From: Amorphus sp040750475
GTDB lineage: Bacteria; Pseudomonadota; Alphaproteobacteria; Rhizobiales; Amorphaceae
Length of the DNA stretch: 64,000 nucleotides
Assembly: GCF_040750475.1 (NCBI RefSeq)
Contig: NZ_JABJVY010000021.1
Coordinates: 1 to 64,000 of the forward strand
Direction of reading: 5' to 3'
This document shows, one piece after another, positions 44,962 through 53,366 of this stretch (position 1 is its first letter; every line of letters begins with the position of its first letter). The notes beneath the pieces were generated by a model that saw only the letters and a program-made list of their open reading frames with translations, searched no databases and had not been told where the DNA came from. The position numbers and the translations under genes are program-made.

Positions 44962-46737
44962 TCAGACGCCATTGGTCTGTAGCCACATCTCCAACAACGC
45001 AACCTGCCAAAGTTCGTTGCCGCGCAGCGGTGTGATGTGCGCGGACGGATCGTCGAAAAGCTGATCCAGATAGTCGCGACGGAACAGGCCGCGCTCTTTG
45101 GCCCGGTCGCTTGACAGCACGTCCTTGCACAGATCCAGCGTGGGGCCGGAGATGTACTTTAGCGCGGGAACCGGGAAATAGCCCTTCTTGCGGTCGATCA
45201 CCTCCGACGGCACCACCATGCGGGCGACATCCTTCAGGATACCTTTGCCGCCGTCGCGCAGCTTGTGATCCGGAGGGATGCGGGCGGCGAGCTCGACCAG
45301 CTCATGGTCCAGGAAGGGGACCCGCGCTTCCAGGCCCCAGGCCATGGTCATGGAGTCGACCCGCTTCACCGGATCTTCGACAAGCATCACGGTGGAATCG
45401 ATGCGAAGCGCCTTGTCGACCGGGTCGCTCGCGCCGGGCAGGCCGAAATGGTCGCGGACATAGGCGAAGCTCGGATCCTCGTCGAGCATATATTCCGACG
45501 AGATGTGCCGGCCCATCTTGGCGTGGTCGCGGTCGAAGAACACGCGGGCATATTCCGCCAGCGGATCGTCGGTCTGGGCTAGTGGGGGATACCAGTGGTA
45601 GCCGCCGAAGATCTCGTCGGCGCCCTGGCCCGACTGCACCACCTTGATGTGCTTGGAAACCTCTTCGGAGAGCAGGTAGAAGCCGACATTGTCGTAGGAA
45701 ACCATCGGCTCGTTCATCGCCGCGACCGTGCCCGGAAGCGCCGCCATCAGGCGATCGGACGGGACGTGGATCTTGTGGTGATCGGTGCCGAATTCCTTGG
45801 CGATGATATCGGAATAGACGAACTCGTTGCCTTCCTCGCCGTGGGCGGCCTCGAAGCCGATCGAGAAGGTTTTGAGGTCCTTCTGGCCCGCTTCCGCCAG
45901 CAGCGCGACGATGAGGCTGGAATCGACGCCGCCGGACAACAGCACGCCCACCGGCACATCGGCGACCATACGGCGATCGACGGCGCGCTTCAGCGCGGCA
46001 AGAAGGCGCTCGCGCCACAGGTCCGCCGGCATGGCAATCTCGTCGTCGCTGCGCTCGTAGCTCACGCGCCAATAGACATGATCGCGGCTGGTGCCGTCGG
46101 GCTCGATGGTGCGGATGGTGGCCGGCGGCAGTTTGCGCACGCCTGTGAGGATGGTCCGCGGCGCCGGCACCACCGCATGGAACGACATGTAATGGTGCAG
46201 GGCAACCCGATCGATATCGGTGTCGATGTCGCCGCCGGCGATCAGCGCCGGCAGGGACGAGGCGAACCGCAGGCGGCCCGGCGCTTCGGCCAGATAAAGC
46301 GGCTTGATGCCGAACCGGTCGCGCGCCAGCACCACCCGACCGCTGTCGCGCTCCAGGATCGCGAAGGCGAACATGCCGTGGAATCGCTCCACGCAGGACG
46401 GCCCCCAGGCGTGATAGGCCTTGAGGATCACCTCCGTGTCGGAGTGGGCGAAGAAAGTGTAGCCCTCCGCCTCAAGCGTCTGCTTCAGGTCCGGATAGTT
46501 GTAGATGCACCCGTTGAAAACGATCGTCAGGCCGAGCTGAGTGTCGACCATCGGCTGCTCCGCGCGCGCAGACAAGTCGATGATAGACAGGCGCCTGTGA
46601 CCGAACATTACGCGCCCGCGCCCGACGATGCCTTCCGCGTCGGGACCGCGCGGCGCCATCGCCTCGGTGATCCGTCCCAGTGCGGCTGCCGAGGCGATCG
46701 AGCCGTCGAAAGTCACCTCGCCACAAATGCCACACAT
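44962..46737 (-). CDS. asnO: NAGGN amidotransferase, asparagine synthetase-like
   Basis: A 591-residue AsnB-type enzyme. MCGICGEV places the glutaminase Cys at residue 2, so the ATG at 46737 with GGAGGACGG upstream is certain. FNGCIYNYPDL and RDRFGIKPLYL are glutaminase motifs; VGVLLSGGVDSSLIVALLA is the synthetase PP-loop. In the NAGGN pathway it forms the C-terminal amide of N-acetylglutaminylglutamine. First gene of the operon; a strong promoter with an internal palindrome lies about 70 bases upstream. Confidence 0.93.
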   Translation of the reverse strand: MCGICGEVTFDGSIASAAALGRITEAMAPRGPDAEGIVGRGRVMFGHRRLSIIDLSARAEQPMVDTQLGLTIVFNGCIYNYPDLKQTLEAEGYTFFAHSDTEVILKAYHAWGPSCVERFHGMFAFAILERDSGRVVLARDRFGIKPLYLAEAPGRLRFASSLPALIAGGDIDTDIDRVALHHYMSFHAVVPAPRTILTGVRKLPPATIRTIEPDGTSRDHVYWRVSYERSDDEIAMPADLWRERLLAALKRAVDRRMVADVPVGVLLSGGVDSSLIVALLAEAGQKDLKTFSIGFEAAHGEEGNEFVYSDIIAKEFGTDHHKIHVPSDRLMAALPGTVAAMNEPMVSYDNVGFYLLSEEVSKHIKVVQSGQGADEIFGGYHWYPPLAQTDDPLAEYARVFFDRDHAKMGRHISSEYMLDEDPSFAYVRDHFGLPGASDPVDKALRIDSTVMLVEDPVKRVDSMTMAWGLEARVPFLDHELVELAARIPPDHKLRDGGKGILKDVARMVVPSEVIDRKKGYFPVPALKYISGPTLDLCKDVLSSDRAKERGLFRRDYLDQLFDDPSAHITPLRGNELWQVALLEMWLQTNGV

Positions 46738-46803
46738 GCAACCGTCCTCCGTTCGTTCCCTTTGACCCCAATGCGGGGCTGTCGACGTCCGATGTTTCAA
46801 TAA

Positions 46804-46832
46804 TATTTACAACTCAAAACTTTTGAGGTCAA
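46804..46832 (-). promoter_or_regulatory. Sigma-70-type promoter of the NAGGN operon with internal palindrome
   Basis: On the minus strand the -35 is TTGACC (46832-46827) and the -10 is TAAATA (46809-46804), with a 17-base spacer. Inside the spacer is the perfect 15-base palindrome CTCAAAACTTTTGAG (plus-strand 46813-46827, overlapping the last base of the -35). This is a classic steric-repression layout and a probable site for the divergent MarR protein. Confidence 0.75.
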
Positions 46833-46947
46833 ATTGGTTCCATGATGCCCGTCGATTTCGATAGGCCCGACGAGGCCCGATCGACGGGATGTGTTTCGTA
46901 GACAACCGATCGCCCGGCGGCCGACTGGTTCGATGCCCGGGCGAGAC

Positions 46948-47475
46948 ATGCAAAACCGGCACCACGCGATGGCCCCCGTTCAAGACAATGTTTCCGCGAC
47001 CGAGCCCGGACGGAGCCGGGCCGTCCTTGTGGTGCTGCGGCGAATCATTCGCGCGGTGGATCTTCAGTCGCGTCACGTGTCGCGCACCGTGGGGCTGACG
47101 ATCCCCCAGCTTATCGTTCTGCAGGCGGCGCGCGACCTAGGCGAAGTAACGTCGACCACGTTGTCCTCGCATGTGTCATTGAGCCCTGCGACCGTCACGA
47201 CGATCCTCGACAAGTTGGAGCGGCGGGGCTTGGTGGAACGCTATCGCAGCGCCAGCGATCGACGGGTCGTGCACACGAAGCTTACAACTCAGGGGTTGTC
47301 CGCGCTCGACAAGGCGCCGCCATTGTTGCAGGAGTCATTTATTCGGGCCTTCGAGGGCTTGGCCGCGGACCGCCAGGACGCCTTGTTGGCCGCGTTGGAC
47401 CAAATTGCTCGGATGATGGATGCCAGCGCCGGCGACGAATCCACGTGGTTGATCGATACGGAAAGCGGTACCTAA
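46948..47475 (+). CDS. MarR-family transcriptional regulator
   Basis: About 175 residues; winged-helix MarR domain: VVLRRIIRAVDLQSRHVSR (helix 1), TIPQLIVLQAARDLGEVT, recognition helix HVSLSPATVTTILDKLERRGLVER, and wing SASDRRVVHTKLT. Divergently placed from asnO with 210 bases between; NAGGN operons commonly carry such a MarR gene. Starts at 46948 or 46969 are both possible; neither has an ideal ribosome site. Confidence 0.88.
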   Translation: MQNRHHAMAPVQDNVSATEPGRSRAVLVVLRRIIRAVDLQSRHVSRTVGLTIPQLIVLQAARDLGEVTSTTLSSHVSLSPATVTTILDKLERRGLVERYRSASDRRVVHTKLTTQGLSALDKAPPLLQESFIRAFEGLAADRQDALLAALDQIARMMDASAGDESTWLIDTESGT

Positions 47476-47585
47476 GCTTCGATCGAGAGGTACGACATAT
47501 GGTCGTCCGGGTGGATCGCGAGGATGGCGGCGTGAGAGGGCATCGACTCGCGGGTGCCCAAGTGGGTGGGTGAGACGATCGTTCG

Positions 47586-48740
47586 ATGGGTGCCCCTGCC
47601 GAGCCACTGTTGCTGAGCCTGCTCGGGCCTGTCACGATCCTTGTGTTCGCGAGCGCCTACCTGTGGACCTGGTTCATCACCCACAGGCGGCACCACTACC
47701 TTTTGGCAATCGCCTTCGCGATGATCCTTCCGGTGCCGGGCGCGCTGTTGCAAATTTTTCCCGGCACCTTGGGCAAGGGCGCAACCACCGTTCTTTCGGG
47801 GGTTTTGTTCATGGCCGCTCCGCTGATTGCGGCGGAAGGCGTGCAGCGGCGGTATGGCCGCCAGTTCGGGTGGGCCTGGGATGTGGCCTTGCTGACGGTC
47901 GCATCCGCCGGCCAGATCTACTTCTGGTATGGCGATCAGGATTTCCAGGCCCGCGCCTACATCGTGAATTTTTTCGGTGGTATCGTCTTTGTCACCGCAG
48001 CCGTGCGGATTTGGACGGCGACCCGAGGGCGGACCGCCGATCGTCTGGTGTTCTGGGTTCTGTTCCTCTATGGCGTGCACGTGTTTCCACGCACGATCCT
48101 TATCAGCTGGAACGTGCCGAAATCGACGCTGGCTGCCTACGATTTCCCCTTGTTCTGGCAGGTGGCCAGCCTTTCCACCGCCGTGTTTGCCTCAGCGCTC
48201 GGGCTCGCCTTTCTGGTGGCGGTGTTGACCGAACACATGGACGAGCTGCGGCGCGATCGCGATGTCGATCCGTTGACCGGCGTGCTCAACCGTCGCGGCT
48301 TTGAGGAACAGGCTGGGCGTCTGCTCGCCGACTGGACGCACAAGGACCTCACGCTGATCCTGTGCGATCTCGATCATTTCAAGCGCATCAACGACACCTA
48401 TGGCCACCGGATCGGCGACGAGGTTCTCAAGCGCCTCGGATCGCTTCTTAGTCAGATTAGCCGAAATAGCGATGCGCTCGGTCGGATCGGGGGAGAGGAG
48501 TTCGCGCTGCTTGCGCCGGATTGCGGGATGGAACAGGCCGAAGCCTTTTCGCGGCTGATCCACGAGACGATCGCCATCGCCGACTTCGAACTCCCCGACG
48601 GTCGCGCCGCCATCCGCGCGAGTCTCGGCGTGGCGGTGCGCCAACCCGACGAGACCTTCGCCGCCTGGTTCGATCGCGCCGACGCCGCGCTTTATCGGGC
48701 CAAGGCGGAAGGCCGCAACCGTACATGGTTCGCGGACTGA
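47586..48740 (+). CDS. Membrane-bound diguanylate cyclase (GGEEF)
   Basis: A 384-residue protein: six to seven TM helices (about residues 8-215) as sensor, then a GGDEF domain (about 225-384): DVDPLTGVLNRRGFEE, LCDLDHFKRINDTYGH and the active loop GRIGGEEFALLAP. The GGEEF variant is catalytically competent. An R-x2-D motif (RNSD) five residues before GGEEF is a product-inhibition I-site. It makes c-di-GMP, controlling motility or biofilm. It is convergent with the small parD-like gene. Confidence 0.92.
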   Translation: MGAPAEPLLLSLLGPVTILVFASAYLWTWFITHRRHHYLLAIAFAMILPVPGALLQIFPGTLGKGATTVLSGVLFMAAPLIAAEGVQRRYGRQFGWAWDVALLTVASAGQIYFWYGDQDFQARAYIVNFFGGIVFVTAAVRIWTATRGRTADRLVFWVLFLYGVHVFPRTILISWNVPKSTLAAYDFPLFWQVASLSTAVFASALGLAFLVAVLTEHMDELRRDRDVDPLTGVLNRRGFEEQAGRLLADWTHKDLTLILCDLDHFKRINDTYGHRIGDEVLKRLGSLLSQISRNSDALGRIGGEEFALLAPDCGMEQAEAFSRLIHETIAIADFELPDGRAAIRASLGVAVRQPDETFAAWFDRADAALYRAKAEGRNRTWFAD

Positions 48741-48830
48741 AGCGGGAGCGAACATCTGGTCTGCGCGAACTCGAATGGCGCGCGCGTGCTGGCGATCCAG
48801 GAGGCGACCGCGGCTCGGCGGGAGGTGACC

Positions 48831-49121
48831 TTAACCCGATGCATTGCGGGCGGCTTTCTCCCGGTCCGTCATGAAGCGGTCGAGCTCCGCTTCCGCCTCG
48901 TCTTCGGAGAGCGCCGGCCGCGGATCGTCCAAGGACCTGTGGACCCGCTCGCGGATGGCCTGCAGCCGCTCCGCATCCTCCAGGCGCTGGCGCTGCCACA
49001 CCCGCACGGCGTCGCGCATGGCTTCGCTGGTGCTGACGAACTCGCCGGCCTTCACGCTCTCACGGATCGCCTGCATCATGTCGGCGGTCATGGTGATACT
49101 GACCTTCTCAGCATTCTGCAT
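48831..49121 (-). CDS. ParD-like antitoxin (ribbon-helix-helix)
   Basis: A 96-residue protein with MQNAEKVSITMTADMMQAI as the N-terminal beta strand of a ribbon-helix-helix domain, then ESVKAGEFVSTSEAMRDAVRVWQ, the ParD-type helix pair, and an acidic toxin-binding tail. It would repress its own promoter and neutralise a ParE toxin. No ParE-like frame follows: only 90 bases separate it from the convergent diguanylate cyclase gene, so it is an orphan here. Confidence 0.8.
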   Translation of the reverse strand: MQNAEKVSITMTADMMQAIRESVKAGEFVSTSEAMRDAVRVWQRQRLEDAERLQAIRERVHRSLDDPRPALSEDEAEAELDRFMTDREKAARNASG

Positions 49122-49263
49122 GGTCGCGTCCTTTCGAGCTTCTCTCGCAAGGTCGGATAAAATCCCACCCGACACCAGTAAAAATTACCTATGGTTGTTT
49201 TGGGTTGTGATGCGCCCCGATAACGCAAAATGCGCCGGGGGTCGTCGGGCGTTTGGAAAAAAT

Positions 49264-49556
49264 TGGTGCGGACGGCGGGATTTGAACCCGCACGGCCAGA
49301 GGCCGAGGGATTTTCGTACCAGCTACGGCTTTCGCCGCCGCCTTCCGGCGTTTGTGGTCTGGACTATACCTTCACCCTAGCGACGCTGCCTTAGGTGCTG
49401 CCCGTCTAGTCTCTACACCTTCCCCTGATGGGGCTTGGCTCGGGATTGCCATCTGACAGGTTTCCCCGAGTTTGGGCAGTTCTACGTCCGGCGTTTCCAC
49501 CGGCGCACTCAACGTTGGTTCAAGTCCCTTGTGTCTACCGATTCCACCACGTCCGC
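49264..49556 (-). tRNA. tRNA-Leu(UAA), interrupted by a group I intron
   Basis: On the minus strand, exon 1 is 49556-49522 (35 nt, starting GCGGACG) and exon 2 is 49314-49264 (51 nt). Joined, they give an 86-nt class II tRNA: acceptor GCGGACG/CGTCCGC with discriminator A and an encoded CCA, anticodon stem AGGGA/TCCCT with loop CUUAAAA (anticodon UAA), long variable arm CGGCC-TCT-GGCCG, and T arm GCGGG-TTCAAAT-CCCGC. The intron sits between U34 and A35. A T-run directly follows CCA. The gene cannot be found as a contiguous tRNA. Confidence 0.95.
49315..49521 (-). ncRNA. Group I intron in tRNA-Leu(UAA)
   Basis: A 207-nt intron without an open reading frame. Read 5'-3' on the minus strand, the P1 pairing is exon ACUU with intron GAGU (intron nt 12-15), giving the conserved U-G at the 5' splice site; the last base is the omega G. 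The core includes GGCAATCCCGAGCCAAGCC (plus-strand 49432-49450, P4-P6 region), GACTAGACGGGCAGC (49397-49411, P7/P3) and GGTATAGTCC (49361-49370); GACTA and TAGTC pair as P7. It resembles subgroup IC3 introns of cyanobacterial and plastid tRNA-Leu(UAA) and occupies the same site. Self-splicing is likely, not shown. Confidence 0.93.
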
Positions 49557-49818
49557 ATGGTCTTTTCTGCTAGCAGGGTGGGGGTGAGCGCTCAACCCGG
49601 TTGTGCGCTGGGCAAAACCGTTGGCGCGCTTGTCTCCGTCGCCGAGGCGGCCGTCGGCAAGGTCTGGAGGGCGGCAATGCGGCTTACCAGCGCGGGGTGG
49701 GTGGACGGCCGGCTGCCGCTCCTGCGGCCCCTAAGGGGGGAACGTCGCTTTCGTAATTTGCCGTGTGCTATGACGCCTGTAGCCTCGGTAGACGGTGCCT
49801 GAACGAGGAAGGGACGCG

Positions 49819-51045
49819 ATGTCAGCGACGGATAGCGACGGCGTTGCTGCCTGGCTGGTTCAGGCGACGCTGGATGGTCTCAGCGAGACGGATCTTCTCG
49901 ACGCCTTCTGCGAGCGGATCGTTGCCGCCGGGGTAAGGGTTTGCGAGGTCAATATCCTGATCGATACGCTCCACCCGGTCTATGAGGGGCGGGCGTTTCG
50001 CTGGCGTCGCGATCGGCGCGATGTCCCCAGTGTACTGGAATATGGCCGCACCGGGCAGGGCGGGGACGAGGACGAACGCTGGCTGACCAGTCCGTTCTTT
50101 CACCTCTTGCAAGTGGGCGAAACGGTTTTGCGCCGTCGGCTGGCGAGCGACGTGGAAACGGAGTTCCCGATCCACGCCGAACTCATGTCCCGCGGCCAGA
50201 CTGACTATCTCGCGCTGATCCATCCCTTCGGCGCCGACGGCGTCGTGGGCGAGATGGACTGCATCTATTCGTCCTGGTCGACGGACGCGGCCGAAGGCTT
50301 CTCCGACGCCGAGATCGCGCTGTTACAGGAGCTCGGCCCGCCACTCGCCGCGGCGATGAAATCGGCCTCGATGACCCGGATCGCACGTACCATCGTGGAA
50401 ACCTATCTCGGCCGCGAGACCGGTCGGAGGGTGCTTGCCGGCAAGATCGCGCGCGGGGTGACGGAGAAAATCTCGACTGTGCTGTGGTTCAGCGACCTGC
50501 GCGGTTTCACCAATATCACAGAGACGGCCGAGCCGAGCGCGCTGATTCCGTTCCTGAACAACTATTCCGAAGCCGTGATCTCGGCGATCCACAGCGCCGG
50601 CGGCGAGGTCTTGAAGCTGATCGGCGACGGGACGCTGGCGATCTTCGATGCCGACGATCCGGCGGAGGAGTGCCGGCGTGCGCTTGCGGCCGAGCGGGCG
50701 CTGCGGGCGCGCGTGCCGGAACTCGCCCAGCTTCATGCCAATCAGGGGTTGCCGGTGACCACGCCCTATATCGGGCTTCACCTCGGCGAAGTGTTCTACG
50801 GCAATGTCGGCAGCGAGGACCGGCTCGATTTCACAGTCGTCGGGCCTGCCGTCAACGAGGCAAGTCGGATCGCGGCGATGTGCCGGTCTGCGGAGCGCGA
50901 TGTGCTGATCTCCTCAGCGTTTCGGGCTGCGGCCGCCCCCGAAGACAAGGCGAGGCTGGTCTCCGTTGGGCGCTATGCGCTGCGGGGCGTCGCCCGTCCC
51001 CAGGAGCTGTTCACGCTGGACGAAGAAGGGCCGGAGCGCCCGTAG
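49819..51045 (+). CDS. Class III adenylate cyclase
   Basis: A 408-residue soluble protein. The N-terminal part (about 1-180) resembles a GAF-like sensor (VCEVNILIDTLHPVYEGRAF). The cyclase domain (about 205-395) has metal-binding Asp in LWFSDLRGFTN and in LIGDGTLAIFD, Lys in EVLKLIGDG and Asp in RLDFTVVGPAVNEASRI (adenine-selective pair), and Asn/Arg in NEASRI. It should make cAMP. GGAAGGGA precedes the ATG at 49819. A CRP-type palindrome elsewhere in the window (28473) suggests a cAMP circuit, as inference. Confidence 0.9.
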   Translation: MSATDSDGVAAWLVQATLDGLSETDLLDAFCERIVAAGVRVCEVNILIDTLHPVYEGRAFRWRRDRRDVPSVLEYGRTGQGGDEDERWLTSPFFHLLQVGETVLRRRLASDVETEFPIHAELMSRGQTDYLALIHPFGADGVVGEMDCIYSSWSTDAAEGFSDAEIALLQELGPPLAAAMKSASMTRIARTIVETYLGRETGRRVLAGKIARGVTEKISTVLWFSDLRGFTNITETAEPSALIPFLNNYSEAVISAIHSAGGEVLKLIGDGTLAIFDADDPAEECRRALAAERALRARVPELAQLHANQGLPVTTPYIGLHLGEVFYGNVGSEDRLDFTVVGPAVNEASRIAAMCRSAERDVLISSAFRAAAAPEDKARLVSVGRYALRGVARPQELFTLDEEGPERP

Positions 51046-51060
51046 GCTGGCTTTGGATCC

Positions 51061-51127
51061 TTTTCCGCTCAGATGGAAACATCCGAGGGATAGGAAATGG
51101 CCCCGGATTCGATAGGTTGAGCATGTC
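51061..51127. repeat. Dispersed intergenic repeat, type 2 copy 2
   Basis: Ungapped 67-base match (about 57 identities) to 18347-18413. It lies between the convergent cyclase and hypothetical genes, ending one base before the latter's stop codon. Confidence 0.7.
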
Positions 51128-51778
51128 TTACTGAAAAGCCGGCGTCGCGATCCGGGAGAGATGGGTCGTGGCCTGGAGCGGGGCAGGAACCCGCCGCAGG
51201 TCCTTCGGCTTGTGCAGCAATCGCTGGGCGGCGATCGTGTTCCAGGAGTGCGCGAAGGCACGATAGCTCGATATCGCGGAGCTCATGTCGATGCGGGTGA
51301 AGCGGTGGGGTGCGCTGCGCCCCAGCAGAGCGCCGTCCTCGGCGGAGACTTCCACGACGCCGCCGTCGATCAGCTTGGCGATGAAGCGATTGCGGCTGGC
51401 CAAAAAGGCGGCGGAGCGAAACGTCCCGCTGTCGCTGCGCTCAAACCCGCGGGCGATGTCGGTGACAAGGCGGCCGGCGGCGAGATCGAGTTCCAGGCTG
51501 ACCACCGCAAGGCAATCGTCGGAGCGAAGTTCCAGGACGAGGCCGGTCGATGTGGTTTCCGCTCCGATCAGGCGCAGCGTTTCGAACGGCCGGTCGCGAT
51601 CGCCGCGTAACCGCACCGCGATCGCGCCCAAGCGAGCGTCGAGCGCGATGGTTTGCGCTTGGTCGAGGCGGGTTTCGGTTGGAAGCTCTGACAGGGCGTC
51701 CAGCAGATCCGGGCCGAACCGCTCGACGAATCCGCTCACGCCGACGAAATCGTCGGAGACGATCTCCAAAAGGGCCAT
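51128..51778 (-). CDS. Hypothetical protein (216 aa)
   Basis: An unrecognised soluble protein. It begins MALLEIVSDDFVGVSGFVERFG, with no signal peptide or TM segment, and has alternating beta-strand-like stretches (GAIAVRLRGD, GLVLELRSDD, CLAVVSLELDLA, KLIDGGVVEVSAEDGALL) and a basic C-terminus (HKPKDLRRVPAPLQ). No cysteine-rich or nucleotide-binding motif is visible. Codon use looks like its neighbours. Downstream it abuts a type 2 repeat. Confidence 0.65.
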   Translation of the reverse strand: MALLEIVSDDFVGVSGFVERFGPDLLDALSELPTETRLDQAQTIALDARLGAIAVRLRGDRDRPFETLRLIGAETTSTGLVLELRSDDCLAVVSLELDLAAGRLVTDIARGFERSDSGTFRSAAFLASRNRFIAKLIDGGVVEVSAEDGALLGRSAPHRFTRIDMSSAISSYRAFAHSWNTIAAQRLLHKPKDLRRVPAPLQATTHLSRIATPAFQ

Positions 51779-51886
51779 GGGGCCGCGCCTTTCTTACATC
51801 CTGGCGAATCGGAGAGCACCGATCCGCGGCATCGTCATCTCCACCCCTTTGATCCAGATTTGCACGGGACAGGCCGTCCGCGCAAT

Positions 51887-52396
51887 TCAGCCGCGTCCGG
51901 AAATCGGCGGCTGGAAGGCAAGTCCGGTGTCCCAGGGAAAATAGATCCAGGTGTCCTGGGAGACCTCGGTGATGAAGGTGTCGACCAGCGGACGCCCTTT
52001 GGGCTTGGCGTAGACGGTCGCGAAATGGGCGTTCGGCAGGTGACTGCGCACCAGTCGGGCCGTCGCCCCGGTGTCGACCAAGTCGTCGACGATCAGAATG
52101 TGCTTTCCGCCATCGCCGCCGACGGCGAGAAGCTCCGAGTTCACCCCCTTGATGATGTTGAGCTCGCCTTGCTCCTTGTTCTCGTTGTAGGAGGCGACGC
52201 AGAAGGTATCGATCAGGCGGATGCCGAGCTCGCGCGCAACGATCGCCGCCGGCACCAGCCCGCCGCGCGTGATGCAGGCGATCCCTCTAAAATCGCCTTG
52301 GCCGCTCAGCCGCCAGGCGAGCGCGCGGGCATCCCGGTGAAACTGATCCCAGGAGACGGGAAAGGCCTTTTCCTGCGGTGGCGTCTCGGTCGGCAT
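51887..52396 (-). CDS. gpt: Xanthine phosphoribosyltransferase
   Basis: A 169-residue type I phosphoribosyltransferase. The PRPP-binding motif HILIVDDLVDTGATARLV is at about residues 98-115, and ITRGGLVPAAIVARELGIR precedes it; the C-terminal WIYFPWDTGL matches Gpt. It salvages xanthine and guanine to nucleotides at the membrane face. It follows the CinA-like gene by 12 bases and is probably cotranscribed. Confidence 0.94.
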   Translation of the reverse strand: MPTETPPQEKAFPVSWDQFHRDARALAWRLSGQGDFRGIACITRGGLVPAAIVARELGIRLIDTFCVASYNENKEQGELNIIKGVNSELLAVGGDGGKHILIVDDLVDTGATARLVRSHLPNAHFATVYAKPKGRPLVDTFITEVSQDTWIYFPWDTGLAFQPPISGRG

Positions 52397-52408
52397 GGGG
52401 ACGGCTCC

Positions 52409-53161
52409 TCACTTGTCCGGCACGGTGAGTTCGGCGACGGCCGCTTCAACAGCACTCTTGGCGGCGGCCAGCTTGTCGGTCTCGCGCGAGCGGACCACGA
52501 TCTGGGTCAGGAAGCGCGTGCCGTCGAAGTGTGGATAAGAGCCGATCTGAACATCGGGATGCGCCTCGGCGATCTTCGCCAGCGGTTCGGCGATCTTTCC
52601 TTCCGGCATGGGCGCGTTGATGGTCTCCGAAAAGATCCGCCGGCCGGTCTTCAGCCGAGATCCGATCTCGTCCAGCATGCTCTGCATGATCCGGGGGACG
52701 CCGGCCATTACGAATACGTTGCCGATGTGAAAGCCGGGGGCGCCGGAGACCGCATTCTCGATCAGGTCTGCGCCTTGCGGGATGCGCGCCATGCGCAGCC
52801 GGGCCGAGGTCAGGTCGGCGTTTGGATAGCGATGGCGCATGAGGGCGACGGCGCGTTCATCGATGTCGATGCCGACCCCAAAAGCGGAGGCGATCGCATC
52901 GGCGGTGATGTCGTCGTGGGTGGGGCCGATGCCGCCTGTGGTGAAGACGTAGGTATAGCGTTCGCGCAGGGCATCCACGGCCTCCACGATCATCGCCGAG
53001 ACGTCCGGGACGGTGCGGATCTCGCGAACCTCGATGCCGACCTCCGAGAGATACTCGCAGATGTAGCCGGAGTTGCTGTCCTTGGTGCGTCCGGAGAGGA
53101 TTTCATCGCCGATGACGAGAATGCCGGCGGTCACGGACTGATCGGATGCGCTGTCGGTCAT
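52409..53161 (-). CDS. CinA-like / molybdopterin-binding domain protein
   Basis: A 250-residue protein with a MoCF-biosynthesis fold: AGILVIGDEILSGRTKDSNS at the start, FTTGGIGPTHDDITADAIA in the middle, and NVFVMAGVPRIMQSML. This is the N-terminal half of CinA without the nicotinamide-nucleotide amidohydrolase half. Stand-alone members are common in alphaproteobacteria; a role in NAD repair or molybdopterin binding is unproven. The ATG start is at 53161. Confidence 0.9.
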   Translation of the reverse strand: MTDSASDQSVTAGILVIGDEILSGRTKDSNSGYICEYLSEVGIEVREIRTVPDVSAMIVEAVDALRERYTYVFTTGGIGPTHDDITADAIASAFGVGIDIDERAVALMRHRYPNADLTSARLRMARIPQGADLIENAVSGAPGFHIGNVFVMAGVPRIMQSMLDEIGSRLKTGRRIFSETINAPMPEGKIAEPLAKIAEAHPDVQIGSYPHFDGTRFLTQIVVRSRETDKLAAAKSAVEAAVAELTVPDK

Positions 53162-53189
53162 GGTGGATCGCTTCCTTGTTGAAAAGCGC

Positions 53190-53300
53190 TCTTAGAGCCG
53201 TTCCGCTTTTCACGGAAATGCAGGCCGACTCCAACTTATTATTTGGACGCATTTCCGGACGGCGAACCGGTTTCCGCTTCGCCTGGAAAAGGCTCTTAGC
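53190..53300. repeat. Dispersed intergenic palindromic repeat, type 1 copy 3
   Basis: The most complete copy: bounded by TAGAGCC (53193-53199) and GGCTCTTA (53291-53298), with core GCATTTCCGGACGGCGAACC, then GGTTTCCGCTTCGCCTGG. The palindromic ends could fold into a long imperfect stem. Intergenic, between the convergent end of the monooxygenase gene and the cinA-like promoter region. Confidence 0.7.
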
Positions 53301-53366
53301 ATAGGCGGCTTCGGCAATCCGTGCGCTCGTCGGCTCTGGACGATGGCTTCCAAGCTTGCTTTGGGC

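Noticed and set aside
48741..48830. ParE toxin partner for the ParD-like antitoxin
   Set aside because: Only 90 bases are available before the convergent gene, too short for a ParE of about 90-100 residues.
49315..49521. Homing endonuclease inside the group I intron
   Set aside because: The intron is only 207 nt and contains no frame of meaningful length or LAGLIDADG/GIY-YIG motif.
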